DNA of 19,758 nt from Deltaproteobacteria bacterium (GCA_024277485.1 JAJRVA010000034.1:1-19758); one strand, 5' to 3'; positions 6,902-15,444 are shown, numbered from the stretch's first letter. Numbers and translations: made by a program. The notes: generated by a model from the sequence alone, not told the origin.

Positions 6902-8494
6902 TCATGGATGTGAATATCCTCCCGGTGTGGAGAGCGGCAGGGCTTTCTCCCAGTTTCTCGCCTCGCCTGCCGATGTGATATAAACCGCTGCGCGGTCGGG
7001 AAGGGGGCACTTGTTTTCGCAGATGCCGCAGCCGATACAGAGTTTGTCCACGATGTGCGGCTGCCTGACCTCGACCGGCTCACCCCGGTCATTTATGACC
7101 ATTGCCTTGTTGAATTTTATGGCCTTGTCCGGCGTCGGGCAGTGTTCTTCACAGACAATGCAGGGGATCCCCTTGGCATGGGGCAGACAGCGGTTTTTGT
7201 CAAAAAACGCGTGGCCGATTTTAAGGGTATGTTTTTCCGGCTGTTCAAGTTCCCTGATTGCTCCGGTGGGGCATACCTGGCCGCACAGGGTGCAGTTGAA
7301 CTCGCAGTAACCGATCCTGGCCACCAGGTTGGGTGAAAACATGCCTTCGATTCCAGCCTCAAGAAAAGCCGGGTGCAGGGCGTTGCCGATACAGACCTTC
7401 ATGCATTCCCCGCAGCGGACGCAGCGGCTTAAGAATTCCGGTTCGTCAAGGGCGCCGGGCGGCCTGACCAGGAACGGATCCGGCACCCTGGCAATGCTCC
7501 TGGCGCTGGAGAAAAAGGGAAGGAGCATGCCGCCGGCAATGGAGCTTACCAGAGCGCGCCGCGACAGCGAAACAGGGACCGACCGGGTGAGAGGCCTGGC
7601 AAATGTAAATGTTATGATCTTCCGTGGACATTTATCGAGACAGTCCATGCAGAGGGTGCAGTTTTCCATGGATATGCACCGGTCTTCATCTATTGCTCCC
7701 ATGCGGCAGACCGAGCGGCAGGTCCTGCATTTTCTGCATGCAGCGCTGCCGCCGTGCCCGTGAAAAAGACCTGTCCGTGCGGTCAGCCCTAACATGGCGC
7801 CAAGCGGGCAGATGTTGCGGCAGAAGAACCTCCGCTGCACGAGTTCAAGCAGAAAGACACCGACCAGGATGGCGCCTGACAGGAGAGACATGGAAAAATA
7901 CCTGTGGCCGGGGGGAAGGATGGTTGCCCGCAGGGCGGTATACAAGGGTTCGGTAACTGCATTGACGAAACCGGGAGCATCCTGGTAGGTCCAGGTGAAA
8001 AATGTGGTCAGGGTCTGGTCAAGGGCGGGGTGGGCGGAAACGGCAAGGCCCCGCACAAGGATGGAAAACGGATCAACGTGTCCCCCGAGGGGCAGGCCGA
8101 AGACAGCACATGTCAGGACCAGGGCCAGAATGACATGCGGCAGCCACGGATACCGGGTATCTATATGTTTCTGCCGGGGCTTGAGCAGCGGATGCGCCAG
8201 GTCGATGAGCGCGCCCATGGGGCATGCCCAGCCGCAGAAAAAACGCCCCAGGACAAATGTCAATGCAATGACCACAAGGGCTGGCAGCATCAGGGCCACA
8301 ACGGTTTTCACGGCCAATATCACGCAGGCGGCAAGAAAGGGATCGATCCGAAAGAGGATATTGACCGCGTATTCGAGCCGGTCTGAGCCGGTGTAGTCGG
8401 TCTTGATAAAAAGAAAGAAAAAGAGCAGCAGGAAGAGTGTCTGGCTCAACCGTCGGAGGTACAGCGGCAGGTGGTGTGATTTTTTTCCCGTCAT
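6902..8494 (-). CDS. Membrane polyferredoxin: NapH-like and NapG/MauM-like regions fused
   Basis: This 530-residue iron-sulfur membrane protein probably moves electrons between the quinone pool or a membrane partner and a soluble redox enzyme. The N-terminal half has about five hydrophobic helices with two CX3CP motifs (C87/C91 and C225/C229), typical of NapH/NosR/YccM proteins. Two ferredoxin motifs follow (C253-C263 and C279-C289). A second hydrophobic stretch at about 311-330 begins with a twin-arginine (SRRALVSSIAGGMLLPFF), and then come four more cluster motifs (C358-C368, C397-C408, C436-C452, C486-C496) resembling NapG/MauM. That gives six predicted [4Fe-4S] clusters. The gene sits between the DUF362 gene (28-base gap) and AOR, suggesting it serves one or both. 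ATG 8494 lacks a strong ribosome binding site, so coupling to DUF362 translation is possible. Confidence 0.87.
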   Translation of the reverse strand: MTGKKSHHLPLYLRRLSQTLFLLLFFFLFIKTDYTGSDRLEYAVNILFRIDPFLAACVILAVKTVVALMLPALVVIALTFVLGRFFCGWACPMGALIDLAHPLLKPRQKHIDTRYPWLPHVILALVLTCAVFGLPLGGHVDPFSILVRGLAVSAHPALDQTLTTFFTWTYQDAPGFVNAVTEPLYTALRATILPPGHRYFSMSLLSGAILVGVFLLELVQRRFFCRNICPLGAMLGLTARTGLFHGHGGSAACRKCRTCRSVCRMGAIDEDRCISMENCTLCMDCLDKCPRKIITFTFARPLTRSVPVSLSRRALVSSIAGGMLLPFFSSARSIARVPDPFLVRPPGALDEPEFLSRCVRCGECMKVCIGNALHPAFLEAGIEGMFSPNLVARIGYCEFNCTLCGQVCPTGAIRELEQPEKHTLKIGHAFFDKNRCLPHAKGIPCIVCEEHCPTPDKAIKFNKAMVINDRGEPVEVRQPHIVDKLCIGCGICENKCPLPDRAAVYITSAGEARNWEKALPLSTPGGYSHP

Positions 8495-8522
8495 GATGGA
8501 AAGTGGCTTTGCCGGGATGGTG

Positions 8523-9437
8523 TCAGATCGTTAAAGAGCGGATGGTCATCCGCTCCAGGTCCATCTCGCCGAGCCCCAGCCTGTACGCAGCCACGGTGGA
8601 GTCGATCTTGCCGGGCGGCAGGCCGAAAAGCGTGGTCGCGTAGGCGTCCGCCGCCACCGGATCGGTTGAAGCAAGCAGGGTGTCCATGACCTTCACGTCA
8701 TCCAGGTTGCCGCCCTGAGGACCGTTGTCCAGCAGTATCCTGGTCGCATCGATAACTGTCAGTTTCGGCTGCACCACGGTTGCAAGATCAGCCAGCTTCC
8801 GGCCCAGGTCAAAATGCATCATACCCCTGTTGCCGCCGATGACGCCCATGGAGTTTTTCAGGCCCAGGGTCAGCCGGCTCAGGCCATGGTGCTTGGCAAT
8901 GGGGACATTGATGTAACAGTCGGCCTCCAGGGCATCCCGGTAGATTCGTATTCTTGTCAATGCCTTGCCCCGCTTGATCTCGACAGGGACGAACTTGCGA
9001 TCATCAATATGCTCAATGCGCACCTTTGTGTTCCGCAGTGATTTCAGCGCATCCTCAATGCCGCTGTTTTTGTAGCAGCGCCGCTTTTCATTGCAGGTCC
9101 GGTCAAACACCTGCACCCGGGATGCACCCGCTTCCAGGGCGTGTTCCGCCAGGGTCCTGACAACAATCGGGTTGGTATTGGCCGCATACTGTTCAGCCCT
9201 GTCCCAGCCGATATTGGGTTTGATGACCACCCGGTCACCGGGCCGGACAAAAGTACCCATTCCGCCGAGCGGGGCAAGGATCTTCTCCACCAGTCCGGCA
9301 TGGTCGGTTCCCTTTGCAACGGCAAGAACCGGAGGAGCAGGTTCCCCGAAGACCTCAGGCACTGTCAGGCGGGGAATGGAGACCGTCAGGCCTGCCGACC
9401 AGAGCAGCACATCCCTGATAAACTCGCGTCTGTTCAT
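8523..9437 (-). CDS. DUF362 domain protein with Tat signal
   Basis: This is a 304-residue DUF362-family protein of unknown biochemical function. It opens with a twin-arginine signal (NRREFIRDVL, then a hydrophobic stretch ending near residue 33), so export in folded form is predicted. Family features are VKPNIGWDR near 71-79, an AKHHGLSRLTLGLKNSMG segment, GNRGMMHFDLGRKLADL, and a late STDPVAADAYA. Unlike some DUF362 proteins there is no ferredoxin domain; two cysteines lie close together in CNEKRRC and one more in DCYINVP. ATG 9437 follows a strong GGGAGGA at five bases. The neighbouring polyferredoxin may supply electrons; DUF362 and 4Fe-4S proteins often occur together in anaerobes, from memory. 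No substrate can be named. Confidence 0.85.
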   Translation of the reverse strand: MNRREFIRDVLLWSAGLTVSIPRLTVPEVFGEPAPPVLAVAKGTDHAGLVEKILAPLGGMGTFVRPGDRVVIKPNIGWDRAEQYAANTNPIVVRTLAEHALEAGASRVQVFDRTCNEKRRCYKNSGIEDALKSLRNTKVRIEHIDDRKFVPVEIKRGKALTRIRIYRDALEADCYINVPIAKHHGLSRLTLGLKNSMGVIGGNRGMMHFDLGRKLADLATVVQPKLTVIDATRILLDNGPQGGNLDDVKVMDTLLASTDPVAADAYATTLFGLPPGKIDSTVAAYRLGLGEMDLERMTIRSLTI

Positions 9438-9474
9438 ATCGTCCTCCCGATAGAAGAATATAGTCCCGGTCCTG

Positions 9475-10734
9475 TCATGACTGTTTCAGGTGTGTCGCAA
9501 GCCTACTGAAATCATGCCCGGTGGGATTCTGGAAAATCCGCAGGCCAAAGGTCGGCAGCGAAGCTAACAGGTGATCAAAAATATCCGCCTGGATGGACTC
9601 GTAACTGGCCCAGGCCTGGTCATTGCTGAACACGTAAATTTCAACGGGCAGGCCGTTCCCGCCAGGCGGGAGGTGGCGGACCAGGAAGGTCATGTCCCGG
9701 TGAATTTTCGGATGGTTTTTCAGGTAGGCAAGTATATAGGCCCGGAAGATGCCGACATTGGTCTGTCTCCGCCCGTTGATGAGGAGGGAGGTGTCGACCT
9801 CATGTTCCCTGTTATGCTTTTCAATCTCCTCCTGCCTGGCCTTTACATATCCGCCGAGCAGGCTGATCCGGGAAAATTTTTCCAGTTCTTCGTCCGTAAC
9901 AAAACGGATTGAGTTCATATCGATGTTGATGGCCCGTTTGATCCGCCGGCCGCCTGATTCGGCCATGCCGCGCCAGTTTTTGAACGAGTTGGCCACCAGG
10001 GCATAGGTGGGGATGGTGGTGATGGTCTTGTCCCAGTTCCGGACCTTGACGCAGTGAATGGAGATGTCGGTCACATCACCGTCAGCCCCGTAGGAGGGCA
10101 TCTCTATCCAGTCTCCCAGCCGGACCATGTCCGTTCCGGTGAGCTGTACCGAGGCGACAAAGCCCAGGATGGAGTCCTTGAAGACCAGCATGGTCACCGC
10201 GGTGAGACCGCCCAGCACGCTGAGCAGGCCCCAGGGCGACCGGTTGGTCAGGATGGCCAGGATGAAGATGCCTCCCATGATCAGGGAGATGATCCTGGCC
10301 GCATCGATATAACTCCTGATGGGTGGACGATGGCGCCGGTTTACGGTCATGTAGATTTCATTGATGGCATTGAGGAGCGCCAGAATGCAGCGTACCGTGA
10401 CAATGACAAACCCGGTCAGGATGAGCCGGCGGGTAAAGGCTGTTACCGGTTTGTCCGGCAACATGACCAGGTCAAGGGCCAGGTAGAAGATCACCAAGGG
10501 AACAAACCAGGACAAACGGTCAAAGAGATGGTTGTGGACAAGGGCGTCGTCCCAGGTGTACCTGTTTTTCCTGATAAAGCTGGTCACGGCCCTGAAGAGG
10601 ATGTTGCGCACAATCCAGGTGACAGCGACAGCGACGGCCAGGACGGCCAGGAACATCAGGATGGTGGTTGCAAGAGCGGCGCTTCTGTCCTGCAGGCCGA
10701 CCCCGAGTAGAAAATTGTTGAGAATATTATACAT
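9475..10734 (-). CDS. MscS-family mechanosensitive channel, YbdG-like
   Basis: This 419-residue membrane protein resembles the YbdG branch of the MscS family (E. coli YbdG has about 415 residues), rather than the shorter three-helix MscS. About five hydrophobic segments precede the pore-lining helix, which here covers GLLSVLGGLTAVTMLVFKD and continues into SILGFVASVQL. The cytoplasmic beta domain follows, with the family-typical GDWIEMPSYGADGDVTDISI and the TTIPTYALVANSFKNW segments, then a mixed alpha/beta C-terminal domain. Such channels open under membrane tension and release solutes on osmotic downshift. ATG 10734 overlaps the end of the upstream thioredoxin-like gene by eight bases, so the two are probably co-translated. 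Its link to the downstream redox genes is positional only. Confidence 0.9.
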   Translation of the reverse strand: MYNILNNFLLGVGLQDRSAALATTILMFLAVLAVAVAVTWIVRNILFRAVTSFIRKNRYTWDDALVHNHLFDRLSWFVPLVIFYLALDLVMLPDKPVTAFTRRLILTGFVIVTVRCILALLNAINEIYMTVNRRHRPPIRSYIDAARIISLIMGGIFILAILTNRSPWGLLSVLGGLTAVTMLVFKDSILGFVASVQLTGTDMVRLGDWIEMPSYGADGDVTDISIHCVKVRNWDKTITTIPTYALVANSFKNWRGMAESGGRRIKRAINIDMNSIRFVTDEELEKFSRISLLGGYVKARQEEIEKHNREHEVDTSLLINGRRQTNVGIFRAYILAYLKNHPKIHRDMTFLVRHLPPGGNGLPVEIYVFSNDQAWASYESIQADIFDHLLASLPTFGLRIFQNPTGHDFSRLATHLKQS

Positions 10735-11218
10735 GTTCCGCAGCCTCCCTGATCCACTGTTCTATCTGTGCCTGGGCGGGGGGCTTGCCGCCGCTCTTCA
10801 GCTGACCGTTGATCATCAGGGCCGGGGTCATGAGAATGCCCCGGCGGCCGATCTCATCCGGGTCATGGATCTGCTCGATGTCCGCGGCAAGCGCCATACT
10901 GCTCAGGATCTCGATAACCTGGGCCTGGATTTTGTTGCAGCTGACGCAGCCGGTCCCGAAAATCCGGATGACCAGTGCGCCGGGGGCGGCATCATCTCTG
11001 TGCATGTGCTGCCGGTATGCCCTGCGGAGAGCCTTCCGGTAGCTGTCCTCGGCGCCGGCAGGGATATAATTTTTACTGCTGACTGCGGCAAAGAGAAATG
11101 CAACTGCCTCGTCTTCCGGCAGGTTTTCAGAAGCCGCCTTGTTGAGGGCGACATCAAGGCCCACAAGGCCGATGTCTGCTGTCCCGATACGGATTGTCCT
11201 GGTCGTTGCCGCGTCCAT
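10727..11218 (-). CDS. Thioredoxin-fold (MTH895-like) protein with N-terminal helical extension
   Basis: The C-terminal half of this 163-residue protein is a small thioredoxin fold: strand ALVIRIFGTG, active-site C91-V-S-C94, helix, and a MTPALMING segment with the conserved cis-Pro near 132. The pattern matches the redox-active disulfide proteins of the MTH895 type. The N-terminal 70 residues form a helical region (IGLVGLDVALNKAASENL, then SSKNYIPAGAEDSYRKALRRAYR) that I do not recognise by function. No signal peptide is seen, so it is likely cytoplasmic. ATG 11218 is the best start although no good ribosome binding site precedes it; a TTG at 11299 would add 27 basic residues. It overlaps the YbdG-like channel gene and heads the minus-strand run. 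A thiol role toward the channel or the iron-sulfur proteins is speculation. Confidence 0.8.
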   Translation of the reverse strand: MDAATTRTIRIGTADIGLVGLDVALNKAASENLPEDEAVAFLFAAVSSKNYIPAGAEDSYRKALRRAYRQHMHRDDAAPGALVIRIFGTGCVSCNKIQAQVIEILSSMALAADIEQIHDPDEIGRRGILMTPALMINGQLKSGGKPPAQAQIEQWIREAAEHV

Positions 11219-11411
11219 ACGAAAACCAAGTAATCGTGTAATAATAGATGTGCGTCTGCCATGCAGCCTGATACGGTACCTGACAGTTGGTTGTCGCAAC
11301 TTTTTCCGGTACCGGCTATTCTATGGTAGAGGATTTTCTGGAAAAAGGGAAGAGTCCGTTGGTATAGTGGAAACTGAATCTGTACAATCGTGCCAAAAGA
11401 CAAAGAACTGT
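11219..11411. promoter_or_regulatory. Divergent intergenic region with palindromes
   Basis: This 193-base gap separates the two oppositely oriented gene runs and must contain start signals for both. It holds a perfect 10-base palindrome CCGGTACCGG (11306-11315) and, just upstream, AGTTG (11285-11289) facing CAACT (11297-11301) with a seven-base loop, followed by a T-run. A promoter candidate for the plus-strand genes is listed separately; none is convincing for the minus strand. The palindromes could bind a regulator of either direction; this is inference. Confidence 0.3.
11359..11388 (+). promoter_or_regulatory. Predicted sigma70-type promoter of the plus-strand gene run
   Basis: TTGGTA (11359-11364) and TACAAT (11383-11388) are separated by 18 bases. 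The -10 box matches five of six consensus positions and the -35 box four. Transcription would start near 11395, leaving a short leader before ATG 11412. It is the best match in the divergent gap on this strand. Confidence 0.3.
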
Positions 11412-12908
11412 ATGGTTGAAGTGAAAAAAACACTGCCGGCGGCGCAGGTTGCTGATCTGCTGGGTGAGCGTCTCCTGCAGAAACTGGCCGGGATATACAA
11501 CCAGTTGAAGGGACCGCTGTACCTGACCGGCGGCACGGTCAGGGACCTGATCATGGGCCGGAAGCCGGCTGATATTGACCTGACCGTGGCCAGGGATGCC
11601 ATGCTGTGGGCCACAGAGCTGGCCCGCTGTACCGGCGGGACATATGTTCCGCTGGGCAGGGACGAAGACGCTGCCCGGGTTGTCTGGCAGGGCAGGGATA
11701 TTGATTTTTCCTCGTTCAGGGAGGGTGCGGAGACCATCAGGCAAGAGCTGACCAGGCGCGATATCACCATCAACAGCATGGCGGTTTCCCTGCAGGAGAT
11801 GATAAAGGGCGGCAGCGCTCAGCCGCCGGACGAGCTGGATATAGTTGATCCAACCGGGGGGGCAGTCGACATGGCACATGGCTGCATCCGGGTTACGGCA
11901 CCCTCTTCTTTTCAGAGTGACCCCCTGCGTATGCTGAGGGTTTTCCGGTTCGCGGCAACCCTTGACTTTGCAATTGAAAACAAGACCCTGGCGATGGTAT
12001 CGCGCCGGAAAGAGTGGATTGTACGTCCTGCTGCCGAGCGGACTGCCTATGAGCTTGACCTGATCATGGGTTCTGACAGAGCCCATGCCGTATTTCAGGA
12101 CCTTGCCGCAACCGGGCTGCTGTTTGAGATTTTCCCTGAGCTGCAGTCAGGAGTGGGCATGGAGCAGCCTTCAAGTCATCACCTTGATGTCTTTGATCAC
12201 TGCCTTGCCACCTTGCGGAACATGGAGATGCTCCTGCAGGACCCGGCTTCTTTTTTCCCGGAGAACTTCGATGTCATGAAAACGTACATCGAGTCAGGGC
12301 GTCACCCTGTTCAATTGAAATGGGCCGCTCTTTTTCATGACCTGGGCAAACCGGAGACAATAGCCATTAACGAGGACAAGGGGGGGCGCATTACCTTTTA
12401 CAGTCATGACCGGGCCGGTCTTGACCTGGTTGAGGACATAGCCCGGCGCCTGCACTGGCGCGGGGAAGACGCAAGGGCTGTGGCAGGGCTGGTCGGATAT
12501 CATATGTGGCCCTTTCACCTGGGCAATGTTCAGCGCACGGGGGAACTCAGCCTGAAGGCCTGTCTCCGGGTCATTAAAACAGTGGGACCTGCCTTGCCGG
12601 GCCTGTTTCTCCTCAGCATGGCTGATGCCCTTGCAGGACAGGGCATCAACCGGCCGGACGAAATCGAACAGGAGGTGGCCGCCCTGTTTCACAGGCTTGA
12701 GCAGGTGCGGGCTGAGAATGTGGAGCCTGTCAGGTCCCGTCCTCCCCTGCTTACGGGCAGAGACCTGATAGAAGAGCTTGGCCTGGCGCCCGGGCCGATA
12801 TTTAAGGAGATTCTCGCTCTGGTGGAGGGGGAGGACATGGAAAACAGTATCTCTTCCAGGGAAGAGGCCCTCGTTCTTGTCAGAAAATACCTGGAAAAAA
12901 ACAGTTGA
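11412..12908 (+). CDS. CCA tRNA nucleotidyltransferase / poly(A) polymerase family protein
   Basis: This class II nucleotidyltransferase of about 498 residues adds nucleotides to RNA 3' ends, probably the CCA of tRNA. The head domain has LTGGTVRD (38-45), the catalytic DID (54-56), the RRDITINSMA motif and DPLRMLR of the RNA- and nucleotide-binding neck. A C-terminal HD domain is visible, with HDLGKP following FFPENFDVMKTYIESGRHPVQ by about ten residues and YSHDRAG after it, as in bacterial CCA enzymes carrying phosphohydrolase domains. I chose ATG 11412, where homology-like sequence begins; the frame is open further upstream but that part overlaps the divergent gene. No strong ribosome binding site precedes the ATG. 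It cannot be decided from sequence alone whether it is a full CCA-adding, a CC- or A-adding, or a poly(A)-adding enzyme. It heads the plus-strand run, 12 bases before rlmE. Confidence 0.88.
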   Translation: MVEVKKTLPAAQVADLLGERLLQKLAGIYNQLKGPLYLTGGTVRDLIMGRKPADIDLTVARDAMLWATELARCTGGTYVPLGRDEDAARVVWQGRDIDFSSFREGAETIRQELTRRDITINSMAVSLQEMIKGGSAQPPDELDIVDPTGGAVDMAHGCIRVTAPSSFQSDPLRMLRVFRFAATLDFAIENKTLAMVSRRKEWIVRPAAERTAYELDLIMGSDRAHAVFQDLAATGLLFEIFPELQSGVGMEQPSSHHLDVFDHCLATLRNMEMLLQDPASFFPENFDVMKTYIESGRHPVQLKWAALFHDLGKPETIAINEDKGGRITFYSHDRAGLDLVEDIARRLHWRGEDARAVAGLVGYHMWPFHLGNVQRTGELSLKACLRVIKTVGPALPGLFLLSMADALAGQGINRPDEIEQEVAALFHRLEQVRAENVEPVRSRPPLLTGRDLIEELGLAPGPIFKEILALVEGEDMENSISSREEALVLVRKYLEKNS

Positions 12909-12920
12909 GAGGGAACGGGG

Positions 12921-13538
12921 ATGCGAAAAGAAAAAGACTTTTATTTCGATAAGGCAAAAAAAGAAAAATATCCGGCCCGGTCCGTCTATAAACTTGAAGA
13001 GGTGCAGAAAAAGCACCGCATCCTGAAACCCGGCAAGAGGGTTCTGGACCTGGGCTGTCATCCGGGAAGCTGGAGTATATACGCGTCTCAGGTTCTCGGC
13101 AGCAGGGGGACTGTGGTTGGCATTGACCTTCAACAGACCGATCTGGCGCCCCAAAAAGGTCATGCTGAAATTCACTGGCTCTGTTATGATGTATACGCGG
13201 ATGATATGATTGATCATCTGAAGAAAAAGTGGCATGGTTTTCATGTGGTGCTCAGTGATATGGCGCCGAGAACAACCGGCAGCCGGTACGCGGATCATCA
13301 GCAGTCCATGCGCCTAATCAGAAGGGCTCTGGACGTGGCCCGTGCCTTGCTGCATGAAAACGGAACGTTTTACTGCAAGGCCTTCCAGGGAGAGGATTTC
13401 CCCGAGGTCCTCCGTGAGTGCAGACCGCTTTTTCAGACCGTCAAGGTTGTCAAGCCTGACAGCTCGAGAAAGGAGAGTCGCGAAGTTTTTTTATTAGGCC
13501 GTGGCTTCAAAAAAAAGAAAAAACAGCATAAAGACTGA
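12921..13538 (+). CDS. rlmE: 23S rRNA (uridine-2'-O-) methyltransferase RlmE/FtsJ family
   Basis: RlmE methylates the 2'-hydroxyl of U2552 in the A loop of 23S rRNA, using S-adenosylmethionine, late in large-subunit assembly. The protein has 205 residues, close to E. coli RlmE (209). The cofactor loop is VLDLGCHPGSWS (41-52), where the common form is LDLGAAPGGWS. The catalytic K-D-K-E set is visible: K24 in SVYKLEE, D113 in SDMAP, K153 in YCKAFQGED and E188 in SREVFLLG. A lysine-rich tail (KKKKKQHKD) probably helps bind RNA. ATG 12921 follows a GAGGGAACGGGG stretch. It lies between the CCA enzyme gene and yebC, in keeping with an RNA-maturation theme for this part of the run. Confidence 0.92.
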   Translation: MRKEKDFYFDKAKKEKYPARSVYKLEEVQKKHRILKPGKRVLDLGCHPGSWSIYASQVLGSRGTVVGIDLQQTDLAPQKGHAEIHWLCYDVYADDMIDHLKKKWHGFHVVLSDMAPRTTGSRYADHQQSMRLIRRALDVARALLHENGTFYCKAFQGEDFPEVLRECRPLFQTVKVVKPDSSRKESREVFLLGRGFKKKKKQHKD

Positions 13539-13566
13539 ACCAGAGAAAATGTGAAGGAGTTGAAGA

Positions 13567-14319
13567 GTGTCCGGACATTCGAAATGGAGCACCATCAAGA
13601 GGAAAAAAGGCGCCGCTGACGCCAAGCGCGGCAAGATTTTCACCAAGCTGATCAAGGAAATCACCGTGGCCGCGAGAATGGGAGGCGGTGATCCAGATGC
13701 CAATCCGCGCCTGCGCACGGCCATTCTTTCGGCCAAGTCGCAGAACATGCCCAAGGACAACATTGCCCGGGCGATCAAGAAAGGAACCGGCGACCTTGGC
13801 GGGGCCAACTATGAAGAGATCCTCTATGAAGGCTATGGGCCGGGCGGGGTTGCAATACTCGTTGAGACCATGACCGATAACAAGAACAGAACCGTGGCCG
13901 ATATCAGGCATTTTTTCAGCAAGAGCGGCGGCAACCTGGGAGAGTCCGGATGCGTGGGGTGGATGTTTGCCAAGAAGGGCATCATTGTGGTTGACAAGGA
14001 GGCTGTTTCGGAAGAGGAGCTGATGGATATGGCACTGGAGGCCGGGGCCGAGGATGTTGTTGAAGAGGACGTTACCTTCCAGGTTATAACTGCGCCGGAA
14101 GATTTCAACGAGGTCATGGGCAACCTGGAGAAGAGTGATCTCAAGTATGTGGAGGCCTCCTTGAGCATGGCGCCCCAGAATACAGTGGACGTTGCGGAGG
14201 AAAAGGTCGCCAGATCCCTGTTGAAACTGTTGGAAAACCTTGAGGACCACGATGACGTGCAGAAGGTGCACGCCAACTTTGATATTCCGGATGAACTCAT
14301 GGAGTCCCTGTCGGAGTGA
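13567..14319 (+). CDS. yebC: YebC/PmpR family protein
   Basis: This is a 250-residue YebC-family protein. It starts with the signature [20 protein letters not shown], followed by the NPRLRTAI and [16 protein letters not shown] segments, a GYGPGGVA loop and [19 protein letters not shown]. Family members were first annotated as DNA-binding regulators, and more recent work assigns some of them to ribosomes stalled at difficult proline motifs. Which role holds here cannot be read from sequence. The start is GTG 13567 with AAGGAG at eight bases. Its TGA overlaps the GTG of ruvC by four bases (GTGA), so the two are translationally coupled. A yebC gene directly before ruvCAB is a common bacterial arrangement. 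Confidence 0.95.
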   Translation: MSGHSKWSTIKRKKGAADAKRGKIFTKLIKEITVAARMGGGDPDANPRLRTAILSAKSQNMPKDNIARAIKKGTGDLGGANYEEILYEGYGPGGVAILVETMTDNKNRTVADIRHFFSKSGGNLGESGCVGWMFAKKGIIVVDKEAVSEEELMDMALEAGAEDVVEEDVTFQVITAPEDFNEVMGNLEKSDLKYVEASLSMAPQNTVDVAEEKVARSLLKLLENLEDHDDVQKVHANFDIPDELMESLSE

Positions 14320-14810
14320 CTGGCAGGAGCAGGATTCTCGGCATTGATCCCGGTTCGCAGGCGACCGGATACGGCATTATTGACCGGGCAGGTTCAGACC
14401 TGGGTTTTGTTGCCTGCGGTACTGTCCGGACCACGAGTGAAGACGATATCGGCAGCCGTCTGCTGCTGATTTACGAGGGGCTTCGCAGTGTTATTGAACG
14501 GTACGCACCTGACGTTGCCGCGGTTGAGGAGGTCTTTATGTCGCAGAATCCCCGTTCCGCTCTCAAGCTTGGGCATGCCCGGGGAGTGGCGGTCCTGGCG
14601 GCCATGAAGGGCGGCCTGAAGGTGCATGATTATTCGGCGCGGGCCGTCAAGCAGGCGGTGGCCGGTTACGGGCAGGCCGACAAGCACCAGGTGCAGCACA
14701 TGGTAACCGCCCTGCTGGAGTTGTCTTCGACGCCGGGCAGTGATGCGGCCGATGCCCTTGCCGTGGCCATCTGTCATGCAAACCGGATGGCCATTCCGGC
14801 AACAGGATGA
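14316..14810 (+). CDS. ruvC: Holliday junction endonuclease RuvC
   Basis: RuvC is the dimeric endonuclease that cuts four-way Holliday junctions formed in recombination and repair, acting with RuvAB. The 164-residue protein has the RNase-H-type core with all four metal ligands in their usual spacing: D11 in ILGIDPGS, E71 in AVEEVF, and D143 and D146 in [15 protein letters not shown]. The segment [17 protein letters not shown], which interacts with DNA, is also clear. The GTG start at 14316 overlaps the yebC stop codon. Length and motifs are normal. ruvA follows after 19 bases and ruvB overlaps ruvA, so the complete resolvasome is encoded together. Confidence 0.96.
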   Translation: MTGRSRILGIDPGSQATGYGIIDRAGSDLGFVACGTVRTTSEDDIGSRLLLIYEGLRSVIERYAPDVAAVEEVFMSQNPRSALKLGHARGVAVLAAMKGGLKVHDYSARAVKQAVAGYGQADKHQVQHMVTALLELSSTPGSDAADALAVAICHANRMAIPATG

Positions 14811-14829
14811 AGCCAGAGGATTCAGGAAT

Positions 14830-15444
14830 ATGATAGGGTCACTTTCCGGTATACTTCTCGTCAAACAGCCGAACCACATCATCGTGGATGTGGGCGGCGT
14901 CGGCTATGAGGTTCTCATATCCGGCCGCACCTATGACCGGCTGCCCGCAACGGGTGATGAGGTTTTCCTGTATATCTATACCAATGTGCGTGAGGATGCC
15001 ATTACCCTGTACGGTTTCAGCACAGCGGAGGACAAGGAGCTGTTTCTTCTTTTGAATACCGTGTCCGGGGTAGGTCCGAAACTTGCTCTCGGCATTCTCT
15101 CGGGTATTTCCGCATCAGACCTGTGCGATGCCCTGAGCGTGAAGAACATGGCCCGCCTGACCGCACTGTCCGGCGTGGGAAAGAAAACCGCCGAGCGGTT
15201 ATGTGTTGAGCTTGGGGACAAGGTCCGTCGGCTGTACACGGTTCCCGGCGCCGGAGAAAGCCGTGCCCCTGATGAATCAATGGTGGAGGGGAGCGCTGTT
15301 CAGGACGCCCTGTCCGCCCTTGTCAACCTTGGCTACCCGCAGAACACGGCATGGCAGGCCCTGCGAAAGGTACAGCAGTACCAGGCGGCGGGGGACATGA
15401 AGATCGAGGAACTGATTCGTGAAGCCCTGCGGGTTCTGGCATGA
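14830..15444 (+). CDS. ruvA: Holliday junction DNA helicase subunit RuvA
   Basis: RuvA binds the Holliday junction as a tetramer and loads the RuvB motors. The 204-residue protein has the N-terminal OB fold ([10 protein letters not shown] to about 60), two helix-hairpin-helix motifs ([17 protein letters not shown] near 75 and [19 protein letters not shown] near 110), a variable linker, and the C-terminal RuvB-contacting domain ([19 protein letters not shown]). The start is ATG 14830, placed by the conserved MIG start of the family with AGAGGA upstream; the frame is open further upstream within ruvC, but that part is a shadow. The stop codon overlaps the ruvB ATG (ATGA). Confidence 0.96.
   Translation: MIGSLSGILLVKQPNHIIVDVGGVGYEVLISGRTYDRLPATGDEVFLYIYTNVREDAITLYGFSTAEDKELFLLLNTVSGVGPKLALGILSGISASDLCDALSVKNMARLTALSGVGKKTAERLCVELGDKVRRLYTVPGAGESRAPDESMVEGSAVQDALSALVNLGYPQNTAWQALRKVQQYQAAGDMKIEELIREALRVLA

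Noticed and set aside
11219..11299. TTG start at 11299 for the thioredoxin-like gene
   Set aside because: The 27 added residues are highly basic and unlike the rest, no ribosome binding site is seen, and they would occupy the divergent control region.
12294..13298. Minus-strand open frame opposite the CCA enzyme and rlmE (334 codons)
   Set aside because: It spans two well-supported plus-strand genes and shows no family motif or ribosome binding site that would support it.
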